A stretch of 33,936 nucleotides of DNA from JAOTVV01 sp039591075 (GCA_039591075.1 JBDHEI010000033.1:1-33936); one strand, 5' to 3'; shown: positions 16,092 to 26,845, counted from the stretch's first letter. Notes: generated by a model from the letters alone, not told the origin. A program made the numbers and translations.

Positions 16092-17768
16092 TTAGAACTC
16101 GAACCCCTCCATCCTGGTGAGCCCCACCTTCAGGCTCAGCACCGTGGCCGAGAGGCAGATTATGGCTACCGCCACGAACGCGGCGATCATCCAGATGTCC
16201 ACCGGTATCGGCTGCTCGTTGAAGCTCGCACGCAGATAGGTGGAGACCGGCACGGCCTCGATCACGATCACCAGCGCGAGCAGGGCGATGGTGGTCATCA
16301 TGAACACCAACCCGCCGAACGACGTGGGGATCTGGGCCGCGTTCTCGGTTTCGAACTGAGGGTAGAGCGCCCCGAACCCCAGCGCCATCGCACTGATGGC
16401 GACCGTCAGTAGCACAATCGTCCCGACGCTCACGGCCATCATGAACGGGCTCGCCTTGAGGATCACGTTGGTGAAGACCGTGATGAGGAGCGCCAGCACC
16501 AGGAGTGGCACCGTCCCGACCCAATACTTGGACCAGAGCAACGCCTTGAGGTCGAGCGGGCTCGATCGCAGCAGCCACATCTGCCGTCCCTCGAGCGAGA
16601 TGGCTGGAAAGACGAACCGGGCGGCGATGGCGGCCAGCACGAATCCTGCGAGGCCGAGATTCAGGAACGAGACGACCGTGACCAGATAGAACGGCACCTG
16701 CTCGCCCGTGAACAGCGGCAGCGCGCGGATGTTGAAGAGGTAGATCACGACCAGCACGCCGAGGAGAATCAGTTGGCTCCACTGGGTGGTGTCGCGAAAG
16801 AACAGTTTTAGGTCCTTGATCACGAACTCTCGCTTCGACACGGACAGCGGCGAGAACACTGGACCGAGGAGTGCTTGCCAGATCCACCCCTTCACGAACC
16901 GCTCCGCTCCCTCCTGCGCTTTCGTGAAACCGGTAGGATACAAGGCGGAGTGGAGCATGGCGCCCAGCACCACCGTGGCCATGGCCGAGCTCCAGAGCAC
17001 GATGACCGGGAACCAGTCGAAGGGTCCCACCAGGTATCCCATCACAGCATCGGTGGTCCACTCGCTCGGCAGAAACGGTGACGTGGGTGTGCGCAGCACC
17101 GTGATGAAATCGAGCAGGCTCTGGAATCCCTCGGGCCGAGCCAACCGTTCCGGCCGGATCAGCCGGAACAGCATCACCACCCCCCCCGCCGCCGCGATCG
17201 CAATTACCGAGAGCAGGTCGCGCGTCCGGCGCGCGGGAAAGACGTTGACGAGTATCAGGGTCGTGGCGCTTCCCAGCACCGCCGGCATGACCAGGATGGG
17301 CACGAACACCGCGACGGCGAACAGCCCGAAGAACCATCCTCCGTCGTACATCACGCCGTAGGCAGTGAAGATCGGCACCGCCATGAGGGCCACCATCCAC
17401 GAGCTGTGCACCAGCGTTTCGCCGAGCTTGGCCAGGTACACGTGCAGGAAGTCCACCGGCGACGACACCAGCAGATCGAGGTCCTTGGCGAGGAAGAACG
17501 ACGAGAGGGCCGTGATGACGTTCGAGAGAAGCAGAATCGACAGGAACGAGAGCAGCGCCAGGCTCAAGAGCTTGCTGGCGAGCAACGGGCCGATCTCTTC
17601 CACCCCTCGGAAGTAGCCGAGCACTCGGTACAGCACCCCGAACACCGCGAGCCAAAAGACGAGCCCGACGCTGCCGATGATGAGCGCCTTCCCGCGCGTC
17701 TGGCCCTGGCGGAAGCGGGCCAGCGCGGTGCGCCACTTGGGAGCGATGACGAGGGCTAAGGGGTGCAT
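16092..17768 (-). CDS. ABC transporter permease, large ABC-2-like exporter subunit
   Basis: This 558-residue integral membrane protein has roughly a dozen hydrophobic segments in two groups, separated by a polar central stretch (about residues 270-310, with SPLSVSKREFVIKDLKLFFRD). The charged KREFVIKDLK...RD patch before a helix pair, and the later SLEGRQMWLLRSSPLDLKALLWSKYW, are typical of large ABC-2-type permeases where soluble loops contact the ATPase. It starts about 70 bp after the ATPase gene on the same strand, so the two likely form one exporter. The substrate is unknown. The operon also encodes a membrane-anchored transglutaminase, which may act on the exported product or on the envelope; that is inference. 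Confidence 0.85.
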   Translation of the reverse strand: MHPLALVIAPKWRTALARFRQGQTRGKALIIGSVGLVFWLAVFGVLYRVLGYFRGVEEIGPLLASKLLSLALLSFLSILLLSNVITALSSFFLAKDLDLLVSSPVDFLHVYLAKLGETLVHSSWMVALMAVPIFTAYGVMYDGGWFFGLFAVAVFVPILVMPAVLGSATTLILVNVFPARRTRDLLSVIAIAAAGGVVMLFRLIRPERLARPEGFQSLLDFITVLRTPTSPFLPSEWTTDAVMGYLVGPFDWFPVIVLWSSAMATVVLGAMLHSALYPTGFTKAQEGAERFVKGWIWQALLGPVFSPLSVSKREFVIKDLKLFFRDTTQWSQLILLGVLVVIYLFNIRALPLFTGEQVPFYLVTVVSFLNLGLAGFVLAAIAARFVFPAISLEGRQMWLLRSSPLDLKALLWSKYWVGTVPLLVLALLITVFTNVILKASPFMMAVSVGTIVLLTVAISAMALGFGALYPQFETENAAQIPTSFGGLVFMMTTIALLALVIVIEAVPVSTYLRASFNEQPIPVDIWMIAAFVAVAIICLSATVLSLKVGLTRMEGFEF

Positions 17769-17838
17769 CGACTACGGGGAAAAGGGAAGGCGGAGCAGTG
17801 GGCAGCGTACAGCGCGCAGAGCCCCTCGATTCGCCGCA

Positions 17839-18597
17839 TCAGTCCTGCAGGATGGCGGCGAGCTCTCTCACGGCTTCACCGCCGGTGAGCTTCAGGAACA
17901 GCTCCTCGAGGGAGGCGTCGCCCGCCGCCGTCTGCTGCCGCAACTCGTCGATCGTGCCCCGCGCGACGATGTTGCCCTCCTGAATGATGGCGATCCGATC
18001 GCACATGGCCTGCGCCACTTCGAGCGTATGGGTGCTCATGAGCACCGTGCCACCCCGCTCGACGAAGGCGCGGAAGATGTCCTTGAGGAGTCGCGCGCCC
18101 CTGGGGTCGAGTCCCACCATGGGCTCGTCAACCACAATGCACTCGGGTTTGTGGATGAGTGCGCTGGAGATGATGAGCTTCTGGCGCATCCCGTGGCTGT
18201 AGGCTTCGACCAGCTCGTCCTTCCAGACCGTCAGCTCGAACAGGTCGAGCAGCTCGTCGATGCGCCGCTCGACAACCTTGCCGTCCTGCCCGTACAGGCC
18301 CGCCACAAACCGCAGGAACTCCGCGCCCGTGAGCTTCTCGTACACGAACGGTCGATCGGGAATGAAGCCGAGCCGCCGCTTAGCCGACATGGGGTCAGCG
18401 ATGAGATCATCGCCGCCCAGCCAGATGCGCCCCTCGGTGGGACGCATGATGCCGGCGATCATCCTGAGGGTCGTCGTCTTGCCCGCCCCGTTAGGACCTA
18501 GGAAACCGAACAGCTCGCCACGGGGGACATGCAGCTCGATCGCGTTCACTGCGACGAAGTTGCCGTACGTTTTGGTGAGGCGCTCGAGCCGAATCAT
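17839..18597 (-). CDS. ABC transporter ATP-binding protein
   Basis: This 252-residue ATPase is of the ABC-2 exporter class. Walker A is GPNGAGKT at residues 34-41. The Q-loop region lies near RRLGFIPDRPFVYEKLTG, the signature is YSHGMRQKL (the variant usual for this class), Walker B is CIVVDEPMVGLDP, and the H-loop is MSTHT. The C-terminal tail after IIQEGNIVARGTIDEL is short. Its ATG overlaps the stop of the transglutaminase gene (ATGA), so translation is coupled. It powers the permease encoded next. What is exported cannot be told. Confidence 0.95.
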   Translation of the reverse strand: MIRLERLTKTYGNFVAVNAIELHVPRGELFGFLGPNGAGKTTTLRMIAGIMRPTEGRIWLGGDDLIADPMSAKRRLGFIPDRPFVYEKLTGAEFLRFVAGLYGQDGKVVERRIDELLDLFELTVWKDELVEAYSHGMRQKLIISSALIHKPECIVVDEPMVGLDPRGARLLKDIFRAFVERGGTVLMSTHTLEVAQAMCDRIAIIQEGNIVARGTIDELRQQTAAGDASLEELFLKLTGGEAVRELAAILQD

Positions 18598-20132
18598 CCG
18601 CCTGCCCTCGTTTGGATCACTTCGAGCTCGAGCCGGCCGATCAGCTGGATCAGCTCCACCTGGCGTGCGAGTCCGCCGACCGTGAACCGGAGGTGCGAGG
18701 CATCGGCCGGGAACTGGCCGAAGGTCGGATCGACGGCCACCCAGCCATTCAGGTAGACCTCCGGCCAGGCGTGGTAGTAGAACCGCCCGTCCACATAGAC
18801 GAGGCCGGCGGCAGTCCGGGCCGGGATGCCGATCGACCGCGCGAGCGCCACGTACAGCACGGTGTGCTCGTTACAGTCACCGCGGCGGGTCTCGAGCACC
18901 TCGAGCGCGCTGGGCACGCTCACGGTGACCCGCTTGGCGAGTTCGCCGTGCACCCAATCGTTCAGCAACTGCGCCGCCCGGCGCGGATCGCGCGTCCGGC
19001 CGACGATCTGCCGGGCCTGCGCTTGGATACGCGGGTCGTCGCTCTGCACGAGTGGCTCAGACCCCAGATACGGATCGAACGGTGGGCCCGAGGCGGGCAA
19101 CCGATACTTGGCCCTCAGGAGATCCTCGCTCTCCCGGGTCACCACGAGCGTGTCGCCGACGAGGGTCTGGCGGCCGCCCGACAGGTCGAAGGCGACGAGG
19201 TCGACGCCCGTGAGCCGCACTCGCACCGAGTCCTGCGCATCCGACAGTACCACGTTCGAGGCGATCGCCGTGGCGCGGACCAGGTCGGCGCCGATCCCTG
19301 CGACGGTGAGCTCCGGTTCTCGTCGCATGAAGTTCTCGAAGGCGATCTCGTAGGCGGTCCGCTCCATGGTGAATCCCACCGGCGTCTTCGCCTGCACGAT
19401 CTGCCCCAGGTCGTCGATCCACGCTTCGACCGAGAATCCGCCCATCTCCTGCTTCACCTTCCAAGCATGAACCGTATCCCAGCGCGCTGCGATCCAGACC
19501 GGTTCAACGCCGCTCAGCTCGGCGGAATCGGGCACGATGAACGTGGACTCCGCCGTCACCACGATGTCCACGTCCCGCTCGGCAAGCGTGAGTGGGTCGA
19601 ACAGCCGCATCGAGTAGGTCCGACCGACCCCGAGGTTGCCGCCGAACGCGAGCTGGAGCGGGAGGAGCGCCGGGAGCACGATGGGCCGCTCGAGCGGGAT
19701 CCGGTAGGTCTGCTTCGAATCGGCGCTCTGGATATCGACTTCGAGAACCGAATCGCCGGTCACCCGTCCAACCACGCCGAAGCGGACATCCTGACCGCGG
19801 AGGGTGGCGTCGAAGCTCCTGAGACGGAGCGTGCGGGTGAGGTTGGCGCTGGTCCTCGCCTCCACCCGCTGCAGCGAGCCGAGGGCGGGGATTCGGAGTA
19901 CCATCTGGTCCAGGAGCCGGATCGTGTCCTGCAGGGTGTCGACCTGACTGGACGCGAACCCGATCTGCTGTCCGCCCAGATCGAGCCGATAGAACGTGGC
20001 AGCTGGCGAGACGTTGAGTCCGGCCTCGGCCAACAGCTCGGCCTGCGGGCGGAAGTACTCCCGCTTGACCAACCAGCCCATGACGCCGATCCAGACGAGT
20101 AGGACGGCGACGGCGCCGACCCGTCGCCTCAC
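18594..20132 (-). CDS. Membrane-anchored transglutaminase-like cysteine protease/transferase
   Basis: The 512-residue product starts at the GTG at 20132, which overlaps the stop of the macrodomain gene. One N-terminal membrane segment (VGAVAVLLVWIGVMGWLV) anchors it, with the rest probably periplasmic. Residues about 45-370 form a beta-rich region without a recognised family. The C-terminal transglutaminase core has the catalytic triad: Cys420 in RRGDCNEHT, His454 in FYYHAWPEV and Asp468 in VAVDPTFGQ. All three are intact, so activity is expected: acyl transfer, amide hydrolysis or cross-linking. It is followed by an ABC ATPase and permease. A shared role in processing or sensing an exported or envelope peptide is plausible but not shown. 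Confidence 0.88.
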   Translation of the reverse strand: MRRRVGAVAVLLVWIGVMGWLVKREYFRPQAELLAEAGLNVSPAATFYRLDLGGQQIGFASSQVDTLQDTIRLLDQMVLRIPALGSLQRVEARTSANLTRTLRLRSFDATLRGQDVRFGVVGRVTGDSVLEVDIQSADSKQTYRIPLERPIVLPALLPLQLAFGGNLGVGRTYSMRLFDPLTLAERDVDIVVTAESTFIVPDSAELSGVEPVWIAARWDTVHAWKVKQEMGGFSVEAWIDDLGQIVQAKTPVGFTMERTAYEIAFENFMRREPELTVAGIGADLVRATAIASNVVLSDAQDSVRVRLTGVDLVAFDLSGGRQTLVGDTLVVTRESEDLLRAKYRLPASGPPFDPYLGSEPLVQSDDPRIQAQARQIVGRTRDPRRAAQLLNDWVHGELAKRVTVSVPSALEVLETRRGDCNEHTVLYVALARSIGIPARTAAGLVYVDGRFYYHAWPEVYLNGWVAVDPTFGQFPADASHLRFTVGGLARQVELIQLIGRLELEVIQTRAGG

Positions 20133-20635
20133 AGCCGCGTGCGACCCCTGATGAAGGCTTCCACGATTTCCCGGTCCTCTTCGGTTTCCACCACTATACA
20201 CACTTCCTGGGGGTATGTGGCGGTCCGCATGTCGGTGGCGAGTGTGTCAACGAGGATGCGGGCGGCGTCTTCGAGGGTGAGGTTGCCAGGGCCGGCGCCG
20301 ATCAGTGGGGTCGCGACTCGGCCCAACTCCCAGTCGGCAGCGCGCTGTATCACGCTGGTGATCGCACGCCGCACGCCGCTCGGTGTGACTGGGTCGACGT
20401 CGCTCGCGATCACCGCATGGATGACGAACTCCGCGCCGAGGTCCCCGCCCGCCGTCACAACGGCGGCACCCACCGCGAGTGGCATGGGCATCGCGAGTTG
20501 GTTGACGAACGCCGGCCCGCCGATCTGCTCGAGCCGGCGCAGCGCTGGGGAAAGAGGTTCGAGGTTCGCGGTCGTCGGGCGGACCAACGCGTCCGCCTCA
20601 ACGAACGCGAGGTCGTCCACCGCGACTCGGATCAC
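20129..20635 (-). CDS. Divergent macrodomain protein
   Basis: The 168-residue product starts at the GTG at 20635, which overlaps the TPR gene stop (GTGA); a longer frame is an artefact of the TPR gene. The fold signature is that of macrodomains: IRVAVDDLAFVEADALVRP for the first strands, AVVTAGGDLGAEFVIHAVI for the middle, then VATPLIGAGPGNLTLEDAARIL for the phosphate-binding loop and following helix. It is unusual in that the N-x-A-N ligand motif reads RPTTAN and the glycine-rich GGGVA loop is replaced by PLSPALRR. ADP-ribose hydrolase activity is therefore doubtful; it may only bind a nucleotide, or a different ligand. Its genes on both sides overlap it by 4 nt. Confidence 0.8.
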   Translation of the reverse strand: MIRVAVDDLAFVEADALVRPTTANLEPLSPALRRLEQIGGPAFVNQLAMPMPLAVGAAVVTAGGDLGAEFVIHAVIASDVDPVTPSGVRRAITSVIQRAADWELGRVATPLIGAGPGNLTLEDAARILVDTLATDMRTATYPQEVCIVVETEEDREIVEAFIRGRTRL

Positions 20636-21588
20636 TGCCGCAGGATCTCGCGGGAGCGCCGGTACATCTGTGCGGCATCGTCGGGGCGGTTCAAGCGATC
20701 CAGCACGATGCCGATCCCGTAGAGGGCCCGGGAATCGTTGGGGCGAAGTTCCGCCGCCCGCTGATAACACCGGAGCGCTCCATCGAGGTCGTCCACGTGG
20801 TTGAGGGCTTCCCCCAGATAGAAGTACGCGGACGCCCGGCTCGAATCGAGCTCGATGGTCCGACGCAGGAACGGGGTGGCATCGGCCCACCGCCCCTTGC
20901 GGGAGAGCACGAGTCCGAGATGATAGTGCGCCTCGACGTTCCCGGGGTCGATTCTGAGCACCGCGTGCAGGTCGCCTTCCGCCTCGGCGTACCGCGTCTC
21001 GGTGGCGAGCAGCGCTGCTCGATACACCAACACCTCGGTGTTGTCGGGATCGTGCGAGAGGCAGGTCGCGAACTCCACGAGCGCCGCCTCGTGCTGGCCC
21101 GTCCGACCTAGGAGCAGGGCCAGATTGGCCCGAGCCGCCACGTGGCCCTCGTGCCGGTCGAGCAGCTCGCGGTAGACGCCGATCGCGCGCGCATTCTCGC
21201 CGTTCAGCTCGGCTTGGCGCGCCGCACGATAGAGCAGCTCGTCGGATGAGGGCTCCGGCACGGTGGCGGTCCTCGCTGCGGGAGCTCGAGGGGCCGGAAT
21301 CCAACGCGCGGCTGGCGGCTCTGGATGCTCCGGTACGTCAGGTGCCGCCTCGCGGTCTTGGAGGTCCGGTTCCATCATCACCTCGGTCTGCTCCGGTGCC
21401 AAATCGGCTGCCGTCTCGTCCCGGTCAGGTTCCCCCGGGCTGTCCGTGGCCAATACGAAAGGAATGGGATGGCGCGAGGGAGCACTGCCAGAGTTGTGCG
21501 AGGTGCTTGCGTCCGAGAACATGCGGCCCGCCGCCTCTCTGGCGGCTGCCCGTCGGCGGGACCGACGGCGGCGTCTGTGACGACTCAT
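20632..21588 (-). CDS. TPR-repeat protein with basic N-terminus
   Basis: This 318-residue protein has a very basic start (SRHRRRRRSRRR), then a low-complexity acidic and proline-rich linker to about residue 115. Five to six TPR units follow to the end (for example ARANLALLLGRTGQ, VYRAALLATETR, HYHLGLVLSRKGR, YFYLGEALNHVDD, LYGIGIVLDRLNR). TPRs are protein-interaction platforms. There is no signal peptide or membrane segment, so it is probably cytoplasmic; the arginine-rich start could bind nucleic acid or acidic lipids. The ATG overlaps the stop of cutA (ATGA) and its own stop overlaps the macrodomain start. Its partner is not readable from sequence. Confidence 0.88.
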   Translation of the reverse strand: MSRHRRRRRSRRRAAAREAAGRMFSDASTSHNSGSAPSRHPIPFVLATDSPGEPDRDETAADLAPEQTEVMMEPDLQDREAAPDVPEHPEPPAARWIPAPRAPAARTATVPEPSSDELLYRAARQAELNGENARAIGVYRELLDRHEGHVAARANLALLLGRTGQHEAALVEFATCLSHDPDNTEVLVYRAALLATETRYAEAEGDLHAVLRIDPGNVEAHYHLGLVLSRKGRWADATPFLRRTIELDSSRASAYFYLGEALNHVDDLDGALRCYQRAAELRPNDSRALYGIGIVLDRLNRPDDAAQMYRRSREILRQ

Positions 21589-21938
21589 GCCCCTCCACCC
21601 TCCGATTCAGTGGTTTCGCTCCCCACCCAATCAAGATATGCCTGGAGCCCGCTTGCGATAGTGAGCCCCAACACCTCCGGCACGTCGTAGGGATGGAGCT
21701 CGGTCATTGCTTGTTGCAGGTCATCCCACCGACCTCGGCGCGTCTTGAGGAGCACCTGGACTTCAGCTGACTCCTCAACTTTCCCCTCCCACCGGTAGAT
21801 CGACGTGACACCGCCCACAACGGTGCCACACGCTACGAGCCGCCGATCGACGAGCGTCCGGACCAACGCTCGAGCCGCCGAAGCCGTCGGGAGCGTGGTC
21901 AAGACGAGGATGGCATCCCTGGGATCGGTGGCGCTCAC
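21585..21938 (-). CDS. cutA: CutA-family divalent-cation tolerance protein
   Basis: The 117-residue product starts at the GTG at 21938, with GAGGAG 7 nt upstream; a frame extension to 22004 adds a basic stretch without support. The family motifs are all present: ILVLTTLPTASAARALVRTLVDRRLVACGTV, the SIYRWEGKVEE strand, the VQVLLKTRR strand, and LHPYDVPEVLGL near the end. CutA forms compact trimers of PII-like fold. It has been linked to copper tolerance and to signalling, but its role is not settled. It is the first gene of the minus-strand operon and is divergent from uvrA with about 120 bp between them. Confidence 0.95.
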   Translation of the reverse strand: MSATDPRDAILVLTTLPTASAARALVRTLVDRRLVACGTVVGGVTSIYRWEGKVEESAEVQVLLKTRRGRWDDLQQAMTELHPYDVPEVLGLTIASGLQAYLDWVGSETTESEGGGA

Positions 21939-22023
21939 GCCGGGTCTCCTCAGACGGCTCGGGGGTCGAGAAGCTACGGCTCGTTTTGGACCCCCGCAAG
22001 GCACCCGCGGCCGGACCCGGCAA

Positions 22024-22053
22024 TTGACCTCGAAACCCGGCGGTGTCTAGCTT
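22024..22053 (+). promoter_or_regulatory. Candidate housekeeping promoter of uvrA
   Basis: TTGACC (22024-22029) and TAGCTT (22048-22053) are spaced by 18 bp, with the ATG 8 nt further on. The same pair of hexamers occurs upstream of cysS. The very short leader and poor ribosome site (AAAGG, 2 nt before ATG) suggest a near-leaderless message. Confidence 0.55.
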
Positions 22054-22061
22054 TAAAGGCT

Positions 22062-24901
<2,840 letters not shown>

Positions 24902-24902
<1 letters not shown>

Positions 24903-24936
24903 CCGGCTTTACAATTCGCCCGGCGTGACACTTTTT
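24902..24936 (+). terminator. Weak hairpin and T-run after uvrA
   Basis: GCCGG (24902-24906) and CCGGC (24920-24924) pair across 13 nt, and a CTTTTT run follows at 24931-24936. It may end uvrA transcription before the small membrane-protein array. Confidence 0.4.
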
Positions 24937-24976
24937 GAAACAGGGGCCGTACAAGGGAGCGGGAGGATAATCGGAT

Positions 24977-25240
24977 ATGAGCGATCCCATCGAGATCGGG
25001 GCCGCCATCTCGATGATCGTGGCGTCCTTCGGCGGGGTCACGGTCCTCGCGATTCTGGCCCGGGCTTGGGTGAAAAAGCAGCACCTGCCAACTGGGGCGC
25101 CGGCTGAGGAGGTGGGGGAACTCCGCGCCGCGGTCGAACACGTGGCAGGGGAAGTCGGCGAACTCCACGAGCGGCTCGAGTTCACTGAGCGGGTGCTGGC
25201 GCAGCAGCGCGACGCCCTTCGCCTACAGGAAGGCGCCTGA
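24977..25240 (+). CDS. Small PspB-like membrane protein, array member 1
   Basis: This 87-residue protein has one membrane helix (about residues 8-30, IGAAISMIVASFGGVTVLAILARAWV), a linker, then a heptad-patterned helix (EVGELRAAVEHVAGEVGELHERL). It ends in the array motif, here EFTERVLAQQRDALRL, the only member with Glu rather than Asp at the first position. A GGGAGGA site lies about 10 nt before the ATG. It is the first of six consecutive paralogues upstream of pspA. The layout (N-terminal helix, short coiled coil) is that of PspB, the membrane partner that relays stress to PspA in enterobacteria, but no homology search was possible. The stop is 2 nt before the next start. Confidence 0.8.
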   Translation: MSDPIEIGAAISMIVASFGGVTVLAILARAWVKKQHLPTGAPAEEVGELRAAVEHVAGEVGELHERLEFTERVLAQQRDALRLQEGA

Positions 25241-25242
25241 GC

Positions 25243-25452
25243 GTGCACGGTCTGGAGCCGCTCATCCCGATTGCGTTGTTTCTGTCCATTGCCGGGGTGG
25301 TCGTGCTGCGAGGGCCGATCGGCCGCGCCGAGGTGCTCGAGCGACAGGTCGAGGTATTGCACCACCGCGTGGCCGAGCTCGAAGAGCGACAGGACTTCGC
25401 CGAACGGATGATGGCCCGCCAGGACTCGGCGCGCCTGCCCGAAAGGAACTGA
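25243..25452 (+). CDS. Small PspB-like membrane protein, array member 2
   Basis: At 69 residues this is the shortest member, starting at a GTG with AGGAAGG 9 nt upstream. The helix is IPIALFLSIAGVVVLRGPIG (about 8-27), followed almost directly by the coiled coil VLERQVEVLHHRVAELEERQ and the motif DFAERMMARQDSARL. The N-terminal half closely matches member 3 (IALFLSIAGVVVLRGPIG against ITLFLTIGAVVILRGPLG), so the two are probably the most recent duplicates. Size and layout are very near to E. coli PspB, a 74-residue protein. Spacing of 2 nt on each side shows tight operon packing. Confidence 0.78.
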   Translation: MHGLEPLIPIALFLSIAGVVVLRGPIGRAEVLERQVEVLHHRVAELEERQDFAERMMARQDSARLPERN

Positions 25453-25454
25453 CC

Positions 25455-25727
25455 ATGGGAATGATCGCACCGTTTCTGGTGCCCATTACGCTGTTCCTCA
25501 CCATCGGCGCTGTGGTGATTTTGCGCGGGCCGTTGGGCAAGGCCTTGGGGGAGCGGATCTCGGGCAAGCACGGTGCCCTCCCTTCGCACGGCGAGAGCGA
25601 GGCTCTGCGAGCCGACCTGGACGAGATGCGCTACCGGCTCGGGGAGCTCGAGGAGCGGGTCGACTTCACCGAGCGGATGCTGGCGCGCCATAAGGAGACG
25701 GATCGTCTCGGGCCGGGTGCCGCATGA
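25455..25727 (+). CDS. Small PspB-like membrane protein, array member 3
   Basis: This 90-residue protein has AAAGGA 7 nt before the ATG. The membrane helix is FLVPITLFLTIGAVVILRGP, followed by GKALGERI and a polar linker. The coiled coil is EALRADLDEMRYRLGELEERV and the array motif DFTERMLARHKETDRLGPG. Compared with member 2 it has about 20 extra linker residues. As with the others, the C-terminal segment should lie in the cytoplasm if the positive-inside rule holds (R/K residues follow the helix), where it could contact PspA. The DNA encoding the last motif is itself repeated in members 1, 3 and 4. Confidence 0.8.
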   Translation: MGMIAPFLVPITLFLTIGAVVILRGPLGKALGERISGKHGALPSHGESEALRADLDEMRYRLGELEERVDFTERMLARHKETDRLGPGAA

Positions 25728-25762
25728 GCTGGCGGCGCCCTCACCGTCCCGGAGGCTGATGC

Positions 25763-26035
25763 ATGGATCCCTTCATTCCAATTGCTGGGATGGCCACCGG
25801 CGTGATCTTCGTCGTTACCGTCGCTCGGCTCATCCGCCACTGGGTGGACCGCCACTACGAACGAGTTAGCTCGGCCGGTGGCTCGGTAGAGCCGACGGTC
25901 GCGCGCCTCGAGGAGCGCGTCGCCATGCTGGAAGAGGTGGCGGGCCGGATGCAGGATCTCGAGGAGCGAGTCGATTTCACTGAGCGGGTCCTGACCCGGG
26001 AACGCGACCCGGGGCGTCTCCCGCCAAGCGATTGA
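25763..26035 (+). CDS. Small PspB-like membrane protein, array member 4
   Basis: This 90-residue protein is preceded by GGAGG 7 nt before the ATG. The helix FIPIAGMATGVIFVVTVARLI is followed by a basic HWVDRHYERV stretch, a short linker and a long heptad region (EPTVARLEERVAMLEEVAGRMQDLEERV). The array motif is DFTERVLTRERDPGRLPP. The coiled-coil half contains LEERV twice, so an internal duplication of the coil is likely. It lies 35 nt after member 3. Confidence 0.8.
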   Translation: MDPFIPIAGMATGVIFVVTVARLIRHWVDRHYERVSSAGGSVEPTVARLEERVAMLEEVAGRMQDLEERVDFTERVLTRERDPGRLPPSD

Positions 26036-26046
26036 GGTCGGACCCG

Positions 26047-26409
26047 ATGACCGCCCCACTCCCGTCCATGCTCCCGCAGACCGGAGGAATCCCTCCGCTC
26101 CCACCCGAGATCGGCTCGGTCATGATCTTCAACGAGATCGTGATACCACTACTGGGGATGGCCATGGGTGGGTTCGTCCTCTGGGGCCTCTATCGAATCG
26201 CCACGCGGATTTTGGAGCGCCGTCGTCTCGGCGCAGGACAGGCCGAGCTTGAAGGGTGGCGATCGGATCTGGAGCAGCTCAAGGCGCAGTCGGGTCTGGT
26301 CGAGGACCTCACGCTTCGACTGAACGAGGTCGAGGAGCGGCTCGACTTTGCCGAGCGGCTGCTCACGAGGGAGCGGGAACGGACCCGGCTGAAGCCCGGC
26401 GAGGGTTAG
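26047..26409 (+). CDS. Small PspB-like membrane protein, array member 5
   Basis: This 120-residue protein is the longest member. The ATG at 26047 is chosen because GAGG lies 9 nt upstream; a TTG at 26032 and an ATG at 26122 are alternatives. A proline-rich N-terminal segment (LPSMLPQTGGIPPLPPEIG) precedes the helix IVIPLLGMAMGGFVLWGLY, so the helix is not at the very start as in its relatives. A basic RILERRR stretch, a coiled coil (ELEGWRSDLEQLKAQSGLVEDL and on) and the motif DFAERLLTRERERTRLKPG follow. The extra N-terminal piece could be periplasmic and sense a different signal; that is inference. Confidence 0.78.
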   Translation: MTAPLPSMLPQTGGIPPLPPEIGSVMIFNEIVIPLLGMAMGGFVLWGLYRIATRILERRRLGAGQAELEGWRSDLEQLKAQSGLVEDLTLRLNEVEERLDFAERLLTRERERTRLKPGEG

Positions 26410-26439
26410 GGGCGGGCGAGAACGATCGGAGCGACAGGT

Positions 26440-26736
26440 ATGGAAGACATCCTGGCGATCACGTTCCTCTTTGGCGGCGGCGCGCTGTTTCTGATTTCCA
26501 TCTCGCCGGTGGGCCGGGCGATTGCCGATCGAATCCGGCAGCGGGGATCGGCGGCGGCCGGCGACGAGTTGACTCGACTGCGGGACGGTCAGCTTGCGAT
26601 GTTCGAGGAGATGGAGCGCCTGCGGGAAGAGGTCGCCGAGCTACACGAGCAAGTGGATTTTACTGAGCGCATGCTGGCCCGGGGACGTGAGGAACGGTTG
26701 CCTCCGGGTGGCGAGGACGGAACCCAGCGGTCGTAG
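26440..26736 (+). CDS. Small PspB-like membrane protein, array member 6
   Basis: This 98-residue protein starts directly with the helix ILAITFLFGGGALFLISI, followed by SPVGRAIADRI, which resembles GPLGKALGERI of member 3. The coiled coil (DELTRLRDGQLAMFEEMERLREEVAELHEQV) leads to the array motif DFTERMLARGREERLPPG. It is the last member before pspA, from which it is parted by 109 bp. A TACATT hexamer at 26773-26778 in that gap could be part of a separate pspA promoter, though no good -35 box is seen. Confidence 0.8.
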   Translation: MEDILAITFLFGGGALFLISISPVGRAIADRIRQRGSAAAGDELTRLRDGQLAMFEEMERLREEVAELHEQVDFTERMLARGREERLPPGGEDGTQRS

Positions 26737-26845
26737 CGGACCCCCGCTCGGGACATGACGGGGTCCTCGTGGTACATTAGCAGCTGAAACGGACGCGCGC
26801 GGGCGGGAGGTGCCGGCGTGCCATCGAGAGAGGGGTGAGTCGGAC

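Noticed and set aside
15733..17736. Open frame of 667 codons on the minus strand
   Set aside because: It is another frame of the ABC permease gene, extends into the propeller gene, and is arginine/histidine-rich with no membrane pattern.
18612..20102. Open frame of 496 codons on the plus strand
   Set aside because: It is antisense to the transglutaminase gene, whose catalytic triad is intact; the product is low-complexity and unlike any family.
24903..24976. Sigma-54 promoter expected for a psp operon
   Set aside because: TGACACTTTTTGAAACA superficially recalls the -24/-12 layout but lacks the needed GC at -12; no PspF gene is in the window. A GTGACA-N19-TACAAG pair is present but too weak to call.
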